The notes beneath the pieces are model-generated. The model made no database searches, was not told the origin of the DNA, and was given only the letters and a program-made list of their open reading frames with translations. DNA of 63,612 nucleotides, taken from the IMG/VR virus record IMGVR_UViG_3300037485_001761, positions 1 to 63,612 of that record. One strand, 5' to 3'. This stretch comes from a virus. Below are positions 42,423-49,206 of this stretch, piece by piece (within the stretch, counting starts at the first letter, position 1; every line of letters begins with the position of its first letter). Position numbers and translations under genes: made by a program.

Positions 42423-43037
42423 ATGCATAATTCGGAATTTAGATTGAGTGAGTACTTGGAAGTTCTTTCCCACGCATTGTCGGTAGAGCGTGACCATTTG
42501 ATAGCTAACTGCGGGTTAACTGCGTCAGAGCACAACGGAATGACCTTATATAACAATACAGTAGAGGCAAATTTTAACCTCGCTGAAGCTCTATCCTTGT
42601 ACTCCAAACAGCTTGGAGAGGGAATCGACGCGAAGGTCGAAAGGGTTTTGCGGTTGACTCAAAAAGCTTTTCGGGGAATGTGTATTTGTTACGGCGTGGT
42701 TTTCGCAAACGAGCAAATAGATTTTGACGTTATCGAAGCTCGATTAAAATGGAGCGATGCTATTGTGGCAGATACGGAAGTGGTGTCCGAGAATGCGGAA
42801 CAATATGTGATGAAGTACACGGAATTGTTTTCAGATGCTCTAGGCTCTGTTGTATTACTCTTAAAGAATTTGAGTTGTCAGACTTATGAGCGACAAGCTC
42901 TAGTGACAGCAATGAGAAGTATTTCTATTTTACTACGTCGCATGGCTTCCTTGTCGAAGTATAAATTGAGTGAGTTATGTAAGCAGGACGTGGACTATTT
43001 GAAACGATTAATGCCAGGAACTTTTACCACAATTTAG
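42423..43037 (+). CDS. Early protein of the rightward block, unknown
   Basis: Although the frame is open from a TTG at 42357, the ATG at 42423 follows GAGGG and lies downstream of the predicted transcription start, so I take it as start. The 204-residue product is almost all helix (SEYLEVLSHALSVERDHLIA; QKAFRGMCICYGVV), with a Lys-rich end. No DNA-binding motif is certain. Position on one side of a mutually exclusive promoter suggests a switch regulator; that is inference. Confidence 0.65.
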   Translation: MHNSEFRLSEYLEVLSHALSVERDHLIANCGLTASEHNGMTLYNNTVEANFNLAEALSLYSKQLGEGIDAKVERVLRLTQKAFRGMCICYGVVFANEQIDFDVIEARLKWSDAIVADTEVVSENAEQYVMKYTELFSDALGSVVLLLKNLSCQTYERQALVTAMRSISILLRRMASLSKYKLSELCKQDVDYLKRLMPGTFTTI

Positions 43038-43066
43038 CGTCAATCACTTGACAGGGCGGCCTTTTT

Positions 43067-43411
43067 ATGCTAAAAACTAGGGTAACGCTGGATGAATTTC
43101 TTTCTACTCAGAAGAATGAAATCATTAAGAAGGTTAGTAGAACGCTTCAAATGAAAGAAGCTTTGATAAGTAAATACTTTGACAGAGAAATTGAAAGAGT
43201 AAAGAAAGATTTAGCAGATAGCCGAAAAGCGGTTAAGGTATTCGGTGTTCTAGCCATTAAATCCTCAGAAAATGTGGTGTTTGAGGCGGGAGTTGATGAA
43301 GTAAACTTGCAGCTGGAAACGGTATTCAAGCTTAAGTTAAACAAGCAAGGCTTGAAAGAGTTGTTACCTAATACGAAGAAGGTAACGATGGAAAGGTTTC
43401 CTTGTGAATGA
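43067..43411 (+). CDS. Helical/beta early protein, unknown
   Basis: A 114-residue protein: a long N-terminal helix (EIIKKVSRTLQMKEALISKY), then short strands (KVFGVLAIKSSENVVFEAG) and a final helix. AGGGCGG upstream is a weak ribosome binding site. Overlaps the next gene by 8 bases. The layout of helix then strands faintly recalls the HU/IHF fold, but the key Pro/Gly arm is absent. Confidence 0.55.
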   Translation: MLKTRVTLDEFLSTQKNEIIKKVSRTLQMKEALISKYFDREIERVKKDLADSRKAVKVFGVLAIKSSENVVFEAGVDEVNLQLETVFKLKLNKQGLKELLPNTKKVTMERFPCE

Positions 43412-43784
43412 GGATGAGGTGACTCTCGAAATTGGTAGGGAGTTAATGCGTCGGCTCGCTCAAGACGAGATCGTGGGATTGTCGAGCCTAGGCTCGCTCC
43501 TATTGCAGTATAAGAGCAACGTAGAGCTTCGATTAGGATTAAGCCTACCGATAGCTATCCCTCGGGGGGTTCGATTGCGCTTTGCCCCATCAAAAGAATT
43601 TTTAGTCAGTTTTTTTCGAGGAAAGAATAGCTCTTGGTTTAGTCACCTGGTTTTGCGTAGACTGAAACGGTCTACTGCTTTTCAGCCGTCTCACCGAAGG
43701 AAAGTCAATCCCACGGAGAACGGAGTCAATAAAGACAAAGGCAACCAGGCCAATAAGAAACTTAATCCCAAAGGCCATGAGTAG
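43404..43784 (+). CDS. Possible HU/IHF-like DNA-binding protein
   Basis: A 126-residue protein from a GTG start. Residues 8-70 (RELMRRLAQDEIVGLSSLGS; IPRGVRLRFAPSKEFLVSF) match in order the helix, GLGSF-like strand and VxFxPSKxF closing element of HU/IHF. The DNA-binding arm is shortened and the tail is basic (HRRKVNPTENGVNKDKGNQ). The C-terminal third overlaps antisense with a membrane-type frame on the other strand (43602-43871); only one may be used. Assignment is weak. Confidence 0.5.
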   Translation: MNEDEVTLEIGRELMRRLAQDEIVGLSSLGSLLLQYKSNVELRLGLSLPIAIPRGVRLRFAPSKEFLVSFFRGKNSSWFSHLVLRRLKRSTAFQPSHRRKVNPTENGVNKDKGNQANKKLNPKGHE

Positions 43785-43871
43785 GCCAATGATTAAGGCA
43801 ATGGCTAGGAACACGGTTAAATCCAAGAGGCTGAAAAGGATTACGACACCAATTATAATTAAAGCAGTCAT
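43602..43871 (-). CDS. Small membrane protein, antisense to previous gene
   Basis: An 89-residue frame starting with MTALIIIGVVILFSLLDLTV, three or so hydrophobic segments and a basic tail. It starts 4 bases after the stop of the SSB-like gene, so would be translated from the same message. It overlaps the rightward gene at 43404-43784 for 183 bases. Hydrophobicity supports it, overlap weakens it. Confidence 0.45.
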   Translation of the reverse strand: MTALIIIGVVILFSLLDLTVFLAIALIIGLLMAFGIKFLIGLVAFVFIDSVLRGIDFPSVRRLKSSRPFQSTQNQVTKPRAILSSKKTD

Positions 43872-43875
43872 TGAT

Positions 43876-44199
43876 TCACCAGGGCAATACGGAAATGTAA
43901 GCCGCGAAAAGCATGACGACTGCTTTACTTGAGCCTGTCGTCGAGAACGTTTTATCTTTGCGAATCCTGCCATCAATGTAGACTTTATCCCCGGCGACGA
44001 GTTTCTTTTCGAGCACTAACTGACAAAGTTTTCCTTGAAGAATGACGGGAAATACTTCATCTTCGTCACCTACATTAACGATAACAGTATCCACATTTGT
44101 TTGGGATACTCGGGGCTCTTCAGTGTTTATCACGGTAGCAACGAGGCTAAATCTTGAAATCATAGCGGCTTCATCCTGTCTTAGTGTAACGTCTGACAT
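43876..44199 (-). CDS. SSB-like OB-fold protein
   Basis: A 107-residue protein with GGAGAAG before the ATG. The order of strands (FSLVATVIN; VIVNVGDEDEVFPVILQG; LVAGDKVYIDGRIRKDKTF) follows the OB fold of bacterial SSB, including the GD-x-V-Y-I-D-G-R-I element close to the usual GDxVxVxGRL. It lacks an acidic tail. It could be a second ssDNA-binding protein next to that at 34713, or an accessory OB protein. Confidence 0.7.
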   Translation of the reverse strand: MSDVTLRQDEAAMISRFSLVATVINTEEPRVSQTNVDTVIVNVGDEDEVFPVILQGKLCQLVLEKKLVAGDKVYIDGRIRKDKTFSTTGSSKAVVMLFAAYISVLPW

Positions 44200-44251
44200 C
44201 TTATTTCTTCTCCGCTAGAGTAGTAGGTTTTACGGTTATTGTCTATTCGGG

Positions 44252-44548
44252 CTAGGTTTCCTGTATCAATTGAACGCCACAAGTATTACACAGGTTGCGG
44301 TCGTTCTCGCATTTGTAGCAGACGGCTTCGTAGTTTCGCTGGTTCCAAGCAACTCTAGCATCATCACTCGAATAGTTAACCCCTTGTTCATCTCTTACCG
44401 GCCCGCTTGTCCCGCATTTATCGCAAATGATTTGGTGCGAGGCAAAGAATGAAAGTCTGAAATACGTTTCCCCGCAAAAGGGACATGGGGGTAAATCTTT
44501 CGAAGAGGTTGCAAACTTAAAATTGGTTGCGTGTTTTGTCTTATCCAT
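44252..44548 (-). CDS. Lar-like zinc-ribbon protein (restriction alleviation family)
   Basis: A 98-residue protein with the Lar family pattern: CPFCGE (residues 22-27), ICDKCGTSGP, then A-x-x-A-W-N-Q-R-N. A second ribbon CYKCEN...CNTCG follows at the C-terminus. Lar of the Rac prophage modulates type I restriction; many phage relatives are of unknown role. It ends in the leftward early chain and overlaps the next gene by 8 bases. Confidence 0.75.
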   Translation of the reverse strand: MDKTKHATNFKFATSSKDLPPCPFCGETYFRLSFFASHQIICDKCGTSGPVRDEQGVNYSSDDARVAWNQRNYEAVCYKCENDRNLCNTCGVQLIQET

Positions 44549-44786
44549 GGCTCTTAATTCCTTCCAAATACTTGTCCATTGTTGCTCTTAACTCTGCCTT
44601 TGCAGTGTCGAGGCTCGTGAACGACTTTCGCATGATGAAGCCTTTTTGCAGTGATTCTTTTGATCCAAAGTCCATAATCACGGCAAGAAAGGAACCCGAG
44701 GCCTCGTTAACTCTGCCTACTACTTTTCTTTTATCGCAACTAAACACAATGGGATCTTCTCTATAAATACATTCGCTATCATTCAT
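44541..44786 (-). CDS. 81-aa early protein, unknown
   Basis: I take the ATG at 44786 (GGAG 9 bases upstream, and overlap with the stop of the 43-aa gene). The product starts MNDSECIYREDPIVFSCDKR, continues with strands, and ends in a helix (TAKAELRATMDKYLEGIK). The longer frame from 44867 covers the preceding small gene and is unlikely. No family recognised. Confidence 0.6.
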   Translation of the reverse strand: MNDSECIYREDPIVFSCDKRKVVGRVNEASGSFLAVIMDFGSKESLQKGFIMRKSFTSLDTAKAELRATMDKYLEGIKSHG

Positions 44787-44914
44787 GACGCTTTTCTCCA
44801 TTTTTTTTCTACGAGAAATGCTTTTAACTCTGCTGAAGTAAACAGTTTGCCTTGTCCGTCGGGACACCTGACTAGGTGAAATCCTTCGCTGTAGAAATAG
44901 TGAACTATGTACAT
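44783..44914 (-). CDS. 43-aa early protein
   Basis: Product begins MYIVHYFYSEGFHLVRCPDG and ends in a basic helix (KAFLVEKKWRKAS). The start overlaps the gene at 44905, and its stop overlaps the next start (ATGA), so it is coupled on both sides. Good support from context despite its size. Confidence 0.6.
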   Translation of the reverse strand: MYIVHYFYSEGFHLVRCPDGQGKLFTSAELKAFLVEKKWRKAS

Positions 44915-45297
44915 AATGACTCTTTCCTTGTTACTCGGTAAATGTTAACAGTTTTACTTATTTCTTCCAGCGTGATATTATGTAAAGCCAAGGCAGTTAT
45001 AACGCTGTTAACTCCACAGCCGCCAAGGGCTCTTATTGCATTAAACTCTTTACTTCCCATGGGAAACATAAAACATAAAACATCTGATAAGATTGTTGAT
45101 TCTTTACAAAATCCACACCCGGTAACGCGGGCAATGGTTTTCCCGCCAAAATTGTTTATAGTTGGCGTATGGCCCCACATCTTGGATGGTTTCCATTCTA
45201 TAGTTAAGGTAAACTCATTACCGCTTCTTTCGATAAATTCTTTGGCTCGTTTTTCTAGTGTTGTTAACTTCGGTGTCTTCATTTTAATATCCTTCAT
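44905..45297 (-). CDS. 130-aa early protein, unknown
   Basis: The product begins MKDIKMKTPKLTTLEKRAKE and contains cysteines at GCGFCKE, VLCFM and GGCGVNS, which could hold a metal but match no family that I know. A helical C-terminus (LALHNITLEEISKTVNIYRV) follows. In the leftward chain, it overlaps the 43-aa gene by 10 bases. Confidence 0.6.
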   Translation of the reverse strand: MKDIKMKTPKLTTLEKRAKEFIERSGNEFTLTIEWKPSKMWGHTPTINNFGGKTIARVTGCGFCKESTILSDVLCFMFPMGSKEFNAIRALGGCGVNSVITALALHNITLEEISKTVNIYRVTRKESLCT

Positions 45298-45301
45298 TGT
45301 G

Positions 45302-45493
45302 TTATCCTTTGATTGCGCTATGGGGTTCGTTTCTTATTGTTGTTTCTATTTCAAATAATCCATCTTCATTAAAGTAATTTTCTTTTTTATTGTCTTCGTA
45401 ATAGCGTTCAACTATTTGACTGTAATTCCTTGCGGTTCTTACGGTTACTTTAAAATATTTTAGCCATTCGTTTTTTATCTTGCTTCCCTTCAT
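45302..45493 (-). CDS. 63-aa early protein, unknown
   Basis: Product MKGSKIKNEWLKYFKVTVRT... is basic then acidic. The segment WLKYFKVTVRTARNYSQIVE resembles a helix-turn-helix but is too short to be sure. It overlaps the upstream gene by 4 bases. Confidence 0.55.
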   Translation of the reverse strand: MKGSKIKNEWLKYFKVTVRTARNYSQIVERYYEDNKKENYFNEDGLFEIETTIRNEPHSAIKG

Positions 45494-45684
45494 TGTCTTT
45501 CTTCCTTTTCAATTAGTTGTCTATTCATCGTGTTCCAAATGGCTTTTAGCTTCTTGGCGTTATGAGTTTTCGTTAAAGCGTAATCGGGGTTTTCTTTATC
45601 CCAATTTGGTAAAGAGGTTTCCAGATCTAAGCAAAGCCTTAGATAATGTTTCCTTAAAAATAATTCATCTATTGTTTGTGACAT
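45490..45684 (-). CDS. 64-aa early protein, unknown
   Basis: A charged helical protein (MSQTIDELFLRKHYLRLCLD...) with a Lys/Glu-rich end. It is 4 bases downstream of the lipoprotein gene and overlaps the next by 4 bases. No family recognised. Confidence 0.55.
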   Translation of the reverse strand: MSQTIDELFLRKHYLRLCLDLETSLPNWDKENPDYALTKTHNAKKLKAIWNTMNRQLIEKEERQ

Positions 45685-45688
45685 AAAA

Positions 45689-45874
45689 TTATTCCTTTTC
45701 CTGTGTTTGTTGTTGCCTTTGTTCCTGTTTTGCGTTCGGCGTTACGCTTGTAGTTGTGTCCGGTGTTACCGCCGGATAAACCGTTTCGCATTTCCCTGTA
45801 AATCCTTGACGCGATGAACAAGCCATAAGCATGAACACCAATGCCGTGATAATTATCTTGACCAATTCCTTCAT
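45689..45874 (-). CDS. Small lipoprotein
   Basis: A 61-residue protein with a type II signal sequence: MKELVKIIITALVFMLMACS, lipobox LMAC with the lipidated Cys19. The mature part is polar, Thr/Gln/Glu-rich. It starts in TAATG overlap with the previous frame. Such small lipoproteins may act in superinfection exclusion, or as an outer-membrane spanin; no inner partner lies next to it, which argues against the latter. Confidence 0.7.
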   Translation of the reverse strand: MKELVKIIITALVFMLMACSSRQGFTGKCETVYPAVTPDTTTSVTPNAKQEQRQQQTQEKE

Positions 45875-46059
45875 TACGTTTCCCTTTCGATAGGCCAGCC
45901 ATTACCTGTATTGATTGGCTGGCCGATTAAGCCTTTAAGCATTTCCCAATAAACCTCGGGGTTGAGTTTCCAGCGTAGTTTTTCTACGTATTACGGTTAT
46001 GAATGTATCGACCAACGAGGTACATCTTTTGTACCTCGTTTATATTCTACCCATTGCAT
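45874..46059 (-). pseudogene. Decayed or split small early gene
   Basis: A 20-aa frame with a proper GAGAAG and ATG (46059-45997; MQWVEYKRGTKDVPRWSIHS) stops. It is followed in another frame by a protein-like stretch without a start (KLRWKLNPEVYWEMLKGLIG...) that ends exactly at the lipoprotein start. Two stops lie between, so more than one change separates them. Either a disrupted gene or a 20-aa peptide plus remnant. Confidence 0.4.
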
Positions 46060-46060
46060 A

Positions 46061-46465
46061 TTAACACTTCTCTTGATTGCAATATTTACAGTTTTCATCT
46101 GCACATGGCTCAAATTCATTTGAGATAATGTCTCTGCAAATTTGTTCTATGCGTTCATCAGCCTGTCGCGCTGTGTCGTACATTTTCCTACGTATGTTAC
46201 TGCCACTCCACGATATTTCTGAATTAGCTATTATTATGTCGATGTCTGGTTGTATTTTTTCAAGCAAATCGCCAATTTCGCTATCCGTTAATTTCTCATC
46301 GATGGGCCATCTCCGCGTTAAGCCAACGAAGACATCGCTTGGTGTTGCGTTTATTTCGCCCGAAAATCGAGTGTCCACCGTGCCGTCTTGATAAAGATAA
46401 GCATGCGCGGGCTGTGCTAAATGGCGTGTGGGGTACTTATAAAAGTTAGGTCTACATGTGCTCAT
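46061..46465 (-). CDS. 134-aa early protein with C-terminal Cys cluster
   Basis: AGGAG lies 6 bases before the ATG. The product has a central helical domain (DSEIGDLLEKIQPDIDIIIA; TARQADERIEQICRDIIS) and ends in a Cys-rich tail (CADENCKYCNQEKC) that may bind zinc. It is coupled to a 21-aa leader frame upstream by an ATGA overlap. First larger gene after the promoter at 46584-46612. No family recognised. Confidence 0.65.
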   Translation of the reverse strand: MSTCRPNFYKYPTRHLAQPAHAYLYQDGTVDTRFSGEINATPSDVFVGLTRRWPIDEKLTDSEIGDLLEKIQPDIDIIIANSEISWSGSNIRRKMYDTARQADERIEQICRDIISNEFEPCADENCKYCNQEKC

Positions 46466-46527
46466 ACCGTTCTCCTGTTAGCGCTCCATTGCGCCCGTGT
46501 TTCGTTGGAAGCAAAGATAATACTCAT
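46462..46527 (-). CDS. 21-aa leader peptide
   Basis: ATG with GGGAG 9 bases upstream; product MSIIFASNETRAQWSANRRT plus one residue. Its stop overlaps the start of the next gene (ATGA). It is the first translated frame after the leftward promoter, and could be a small effector or a leader that controls translation. Confidence 0.5.
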   Translation of the reverse strand: MSIIFASNETRAQWSANRRTV

Positions 46528-46583
46528 AACAAAAGTCTCCCTTAATAAAGGCTAACGCCAGTAGCGTAAGCGGGTGAAGTGAA

Positions 46584-46612
46584 AAGATAACGCATAAAAC
46601 GGGATACATCAA
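46584..46612 (-). promoter_or_regulatory. Sigma70-type promoter of the leftward early chain
   Basis: On the minus strand there is TTGATG (46612-46607), a 17-bp spacer and TATCTT (46589-46584), with a start expected near 46577. It is next to the repeat-rich region, 50 bases before the leader peptide. Confidence 0.65.
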
Positions 46613-47048
46613 GCGCAATAAACGCAATAAATTATTTGCGGATTGCTCAAAAAAGCGAATGCAATTTACGCGCCAAGGGTTTCAAGCGTGAAATCATTCA
46701 GCTTTTTCGCGGGGAGCGGTGTCCAAGGATTTGACAAAAGTGTCTAAGGATTTTTCGTGAATGATTACAACGTTTCGCTGCTACACTGGTTCCAAGCGTG
46801 CTATCAATGTAAAGGGCGTAGCCGAGACGTGTGTAATCAGGTATGCTGATACCGATATCCGTGTTGTATGTTAGTAATGGGTTACGGAGAGGGCGAGGAA
46901 AGATGGGAAATAGTGGAGTGTTAACAGTGGTGTAGCTAGGTAGCATGAGAGGTTAACATAGGGGGGACCTCCACTTTCCTGCCCCCTATTCCCTGGAACC
47001 TAGCGAAACGATTGAATTTATTAAAGGGGGCAAGGGTGCTTTATACAC

Positions 47049-47075
47049 TTGGATTTAGAACGAGTGTTCTATAAT
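47049..47075 (+). promoter_or_regulatory. Promoter-like site with LexA-type operator
   Basis: A perfect TATAAT (47070-47075) overlaps the palindrome TAGAAC-GAGT-GTTCTA (47056-47071). Its core GAAC-GAGT-GTTC fits the Gram-positive LexA consensus GAAC-RNRY-GTTC. A possible -35 TTGGAT is only 15 bp upstream, shorter than ideal. The transcript would run into the tandem repeats. Confidence 0.5.
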
Positions 47076-47090
47076 AACGTGATGGCGTAA
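47071..47090 (+). repeat. Left arm of perfect 20-bp inverted repeat
   Basis: ATAATAACGTGATGGCGTAA here equals the reverse complement of 47594-47613. The two arms bound 503 bp that contain all four tandem repeat families. The right arm overlaps the stop codon of the gene at 47610. Both arms carry a -10-like TATAAT/GATAAT directed inward. Confidence 0.9.
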
Positions 47091-47222
47091 CAGTGACTTT
47101 ATTAAGGAATACAGTATTGGCTTTGGAGAGCCATAGGCTAGATAAGTGTTGGACTGACTATAAGGATAAAGGTATTGGCGCAGACCCCCGATGTGGGAAG
47201 GGGTGGCGGGCGGTTCGGTATC

Positions 47223-47369
47223 CGACAAACGCGTGAAAAACTGCCTCTTTTTCCTTTTTCCTGTGAAATCGACAAACGCGTGAAAAACTGCCTCTTTTTC
47301 CTTTTTCCTGTGAAATCGGCAGAGATCGACGTGAAAAACTGCCTCTTTTTACTTTTTCCTGTGAAATCG
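47223..47369 (+). repeat. Tandem repeat, 47-53 bp unit, 3 copies
   Basis: Units start at 47223, 47270 and 47317 and share a GTGAAAAACTGCCTC core, a polypyrimidine tract and a CTGTGAAATCG end. The first two are nearly identical; the third has a changed start and a one-base change in the tract. Confidence 0.9.
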
Positions 47370-47443
47370 GGGTTAGTTTAGCAGAGGGTTAGTTTAGCAG
47401 AGGGTTAGTTTAGCAGAGGGTTAGTTTAGCAGAGGGTTAGTTT
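47370..47443 (+). repeat. Tandem repeat, 16-bp unit, 4.6 copies
   Basis: Unit GGGTTAGTTTAGCAGA at 47370, 47386, 47402 and 47418, identical in all, followed by a partial copy GGGTTAGTTT. No pairing within the unit is evident. Confidence 0.95.
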
Positions 47444-47460
47444 CCCTGTAATATCACTGT

Positions 47461-47503
47461 ACCTACCCTACCCCCTACCCCCTACCCCCTACCCCCTACC
47501 CTC
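47461..47503 (+). repeat. Heptanucleotide repeat (C-rich)
   Basis: About five units of CTACCCC with flanking variants. The G-rich complement, GGGGTAG-like, could form four-stranded structures. Confidence 0.9.
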
Positions 47504-47514
47504 TGTCCCACAGA

Positions 47515-47578
47515 CACGCTTGGAACCGATCACGCTTGGAACCGATCACGCTTGGAACCGATCACGCTTGGAACCGCC
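47515..47578 (+). repeat. Iteron-like repeat, 16-bp unit, 4 copies
   Basis: Unit CACGCTTGGAACCGAT at 47515, 47531, 47547 and 47563 (the last ends CC). The 13-mer CACGCTTGGAACC also occurs inverted at 46788-46800, and with one mismatch at 46678-46690. Six copies in two orientations within 900 bp point to a protein-binding site array. Confidence 0.9.
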
Positions 47579-47593
47579 GCATTGTGACGCTGT

Positions 47594-47613
47594 TTACGCC
47601 ATCACGTTATTAT
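47594..47613 (-). repeat. Right arm of perfect 20-bp inverted repeat
   Basis: Reverse complement of 47071-47090. It covers the last codons' stop of the leftward gene at 47610-48242. Similarity continues imperfectly inward (ACAGCGTCAC against CAGTGAC). Confidence 0.9.
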
Positions 47614-48242
47614 CGTAATTTAGGTTTACTGCAAAACAATTGGCGTTTCGCTTTTTCCATAAAAGGTTGGTTCAGTGAATGGATCATCGCTTTCAAGTCA
47701 TCCTTGAAACCGAGGTCTGTAATACTCTTCCCTCTTTCTGCGGATTGCCGCAACTCTGTGATAAGGGAACTAGCACTGCCGGAAGTAGTAATAATCTTCT
47801 CCTGAATAAGCCATGAAAGTGCTTCGGAATTCAGTGATTCGGCATAATTTTTTGGAGCTGAAATGGATTCATTTTCACCGGCGTAAAATTTAAACTCCGT
47901 ATCGAAATGATACTTCTTAACGGTTTCCATATTGAACAGGTTTTGTGCGATGATTGTTTCCTTCTTCCGGGTTGTGCTGATAATTCGTCTTAAGTAAATC
48001 TGGTAGAAAGGATTACTGGAAACAAACTCAATCTTTGAAATGATGACCTTGCACAGGGAATCTTTCACTCGATAATTGCACACTTGTCCCAGTGAATAGG
48101 GACAGGCGGCGAAAGCTATTTCCCTTTCAACTTCTTCAAGCTCTTTATGGATCGCTTGAAACCGTGGAAGGATTCTTTCTCGATCATAAAACAATTGCTC
48201 AAGACTGGAGTTCAGGAACTTCGGTTTATCAACAGTCTGCAA
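47610..48242 (-). CDS. 210-aa protein beside the repeat region, unknown
   Basis: TTG start with AGGAG 7 bases upstream. The N-terminal half is helical (LPRFQAIHKELEEVEREIAF), then beta strands with many basic residues (KVIISKIEFVSS; YLRRIISTTRKKETIIAQNL), and a helical end. The basic strand region could bind nucleic acid. Its gene end lies in the right inverted-repeat arm, so it is physically tied to the repeat region. It may be a protein that recognises the repeats, but no initiator or helix-turn-helix motif is certain. Confidence 0.6.
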   Translation of the reverse strand: MQTVDKPKFLNSSLEQLFYDRERILPRFQAIHKELEEVEREIAFAACPYSLGQVCNYRVKDSLCKVIISKIEFVSSNPFYQIYLRRIISTTRKKETIIAQNLFNMETVKKYHFDTEFKFYAGENESISAPKNYAESLNSEALSWLIQEKIITTSGSASSLITELRQSAERGKSITDLGFKDDLKAMIHSLNQPFMEKAKRQLFCSKPKLR

Positions 48243-48284
48243 TTTCCAACTCCTTCTTTGATTGGCCAGCCAGTATATCGTGTA

Positions 48285-48713
48285 CTAGAGAAGGAGATCT
48301 TCGTTACCTGGCAATGGAATTGAACGGCTAACCGCACGATCATCTCGCTGCATAACTGCATATGTTATATCCGAGCCCTGATAAACTTTAATTTTTCTTA
48401 TGCCTTTTACTCCAGATTTAGGGAACACAGTTTCCCGGTAGTCGAAGGGAAGTCCATCGGTAAGTCGGATTAAAGTTGAAATGTTGATGGCAAACTTTTC
48501 CCGAAAAACTGGAGCTGCCGCAAGTACTTCTGGCGGAATTTCGGGAAGAACTGCGTCCTTCACTTCCATCAAAGAGTAAAACTTATTCGGGTTTAATTTC
48601 TGCCAATCTAACGAATAAACATAAGCTATATTACTGGCAACATCGACAAATAATTGTGGATGGAACGTCATTCGTATCTGCTCTATAATCTTTTTACCGC
48701 CAATTTGCTTCAT
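48285..48713 (-). CDS. 142-aa protein, unknown
   Basis: The ATG lies inside the end of the 38-aa frame upstream (overlap 20 bases) and has GGGGAAAAG in front. The product has a strand-rich first half (FVDVASNIAYVYSLDW), a Pro-rich helix region (VLPEIPPEVLAAAPVFREKF) and strands at the end. No family recognised. Together with the genes on either side it forms a short leftward operon. Confidence 0.6.
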   Translation of the reverse strand: MKQIGGKKIIEQIRMTFHPQLFVDVASNIAYVYSLDWQKLNPNKFYSLMEVKDAVLPEIPPEVLAAAPVFREKFAINISTLIRLTDGLPFDYRETVFPKSGVKGIRKIKVYQGSDITYAVMQRDDRAVSRSIPLPGNEDLLL

Positions 48714-48810
48714 CCCGCTTTTCCCCTATTGAACGCATATATCGAATCTTACCCTGCGAGGGATGAGGTAAAAAGTCAATGAGCCCTCTATCACACTCTA
48801 TCCATTCCAT
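48694..48810 (-). CDS. 38-aa small protein
   Basis: ATG with perfect GGAGG 8 bases upstream; product starts MEWIECDRGLIDFLPHPSQG. It overlaps the start of the 142-aa gene by 20 bases. Strong ribosome binding site makes it likely real. No family recognised. Confidence 0.55.
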   Translation of the reverse strand: MEWIECDRGLIDFLPHPSQGKIRYMRSIGEKRDEANWR

Positions 48811-48836
48811 CTTACTTTCCTCCATCCTATTTTAAC

Positions 48837-48865
48837 TTGACAAGGTAAACTGAATCCAGTATCCC
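48837..48865 (+). promoter_or_regulatory. Promoter for gene at 48920
   Basis: Perfect -35 TTGACA (48837-48842), 17 bp, TATCCC (48860-48865). It points rightward to the small gene at 48920 and lies back-to-back with the leftward gene at 48810. Confidence 0.6.
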
Positions 48866-48919
48866 GAGATTAGCGGATTACTCCGCGTCATGTGCATAGC
48901 TTTTACAGGAGACTTTATC

Positions 48920-49183
48920 ATGGGATTTTATGTGCCAGACAATTTAGTTCGAGACAATATGAAGTTTATTCTTGGCTACACTGAGAAAGAAATTAAAGCA
49001 GGAAACATGAAAAATGATGAGGGTTATGTTTATCTTGATGTGCTTAAGAAAGTATTTCGAGATATTCTAGTTTCCAGTGAATATATCCCCACGGATGTAG
49101 CCGCCGAACAGGAGAAAGATAGGAGTGAACGACGGCGAATGTTACGAGGAAACATTAGTACAGGAAGACCCTACGCAGGTTAA
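48920..49183 (+). CDS. 87-aa protein, unknown
   Basis: I take the ATG at 48920 (AGGAG 8 bases upstream). The product (MGFYVPDNLVRDNMKFILGY...) is charged and helical (DVLKKVFRDILVSS; AAEQEKDRSERRRMLRG). It stands alone rightward, facing the 785-aa gene. No family recognised. Confidence 0.6.
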   Translation: MGFYVPDNLVRDNMKFILGYTEKEIKAGNMKNDEGYVYLDVLKKVFRDILVSSEYIPTDVAAEQEKDRSERRRMLRGNISTGRPYAG

Positions 49184-49206
49184 ATAATAATTTAAACCCC
49201 GAAGGG

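Larger units (their letters stand above)
46613..47613. other. Repeat-rich non-coding region, candidate replication origin or cis-acting hub
   Basis: About 1 kb without a supportable gene. It holds, from left to right: short repeats CGCAATAA x2 with an inverse copy (46616-46640); two inverted copies of a 13-mer (46678-46690 with one mismatch, 46788-46800); a 21-bp-period repeat GTGTCCAAGGATTT/GTGTCTAAGGATTT (46720-46754); a LexA-like box (47058-47069); and four tandem repeat families between a perfect 20-bp inverted repeat. Such dense iteron-like order is typical of replication origins or partition/packaging sites, but no initiator gene lies beside it. Function not proven. Confidence 0.7.

Noticed and set aside
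43602-43976. Longer 124-aa minus-strand frame
   Set aside because: The first 35 residues overlap the SSB-like gene; the start at 43871 directly after its stop is more plausible.
46698-46946. Minus-strand 82-aa ORF in the repeat region
   Set aside because: No ribosome binding site, odd composition and overlap with direct repeats and inverted 13-mers.
47175-47381. Plus-strand ORF with repeated KNCLFFLFPVKS peptide
   Set aside because: The peptide repeat is a by-product of the 47-bp DNA repeat; there is no ribosome binding site.
47223-47578. CRISPR array
   Set aside because: Repeats are directly tandem without unique spacers, unit sizes differ between families and no cas gene is present; the Cas4-like nuclease is a recombination enzyme.
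47071-47613. MITE or insertion sequence bounded by inverted repeats
   Set aside because: The 20-bp arms have no target site duplication that I can find, there is no transposase, and the right arm includes a gene stop. A cis-acting region is more likely, though not proven.
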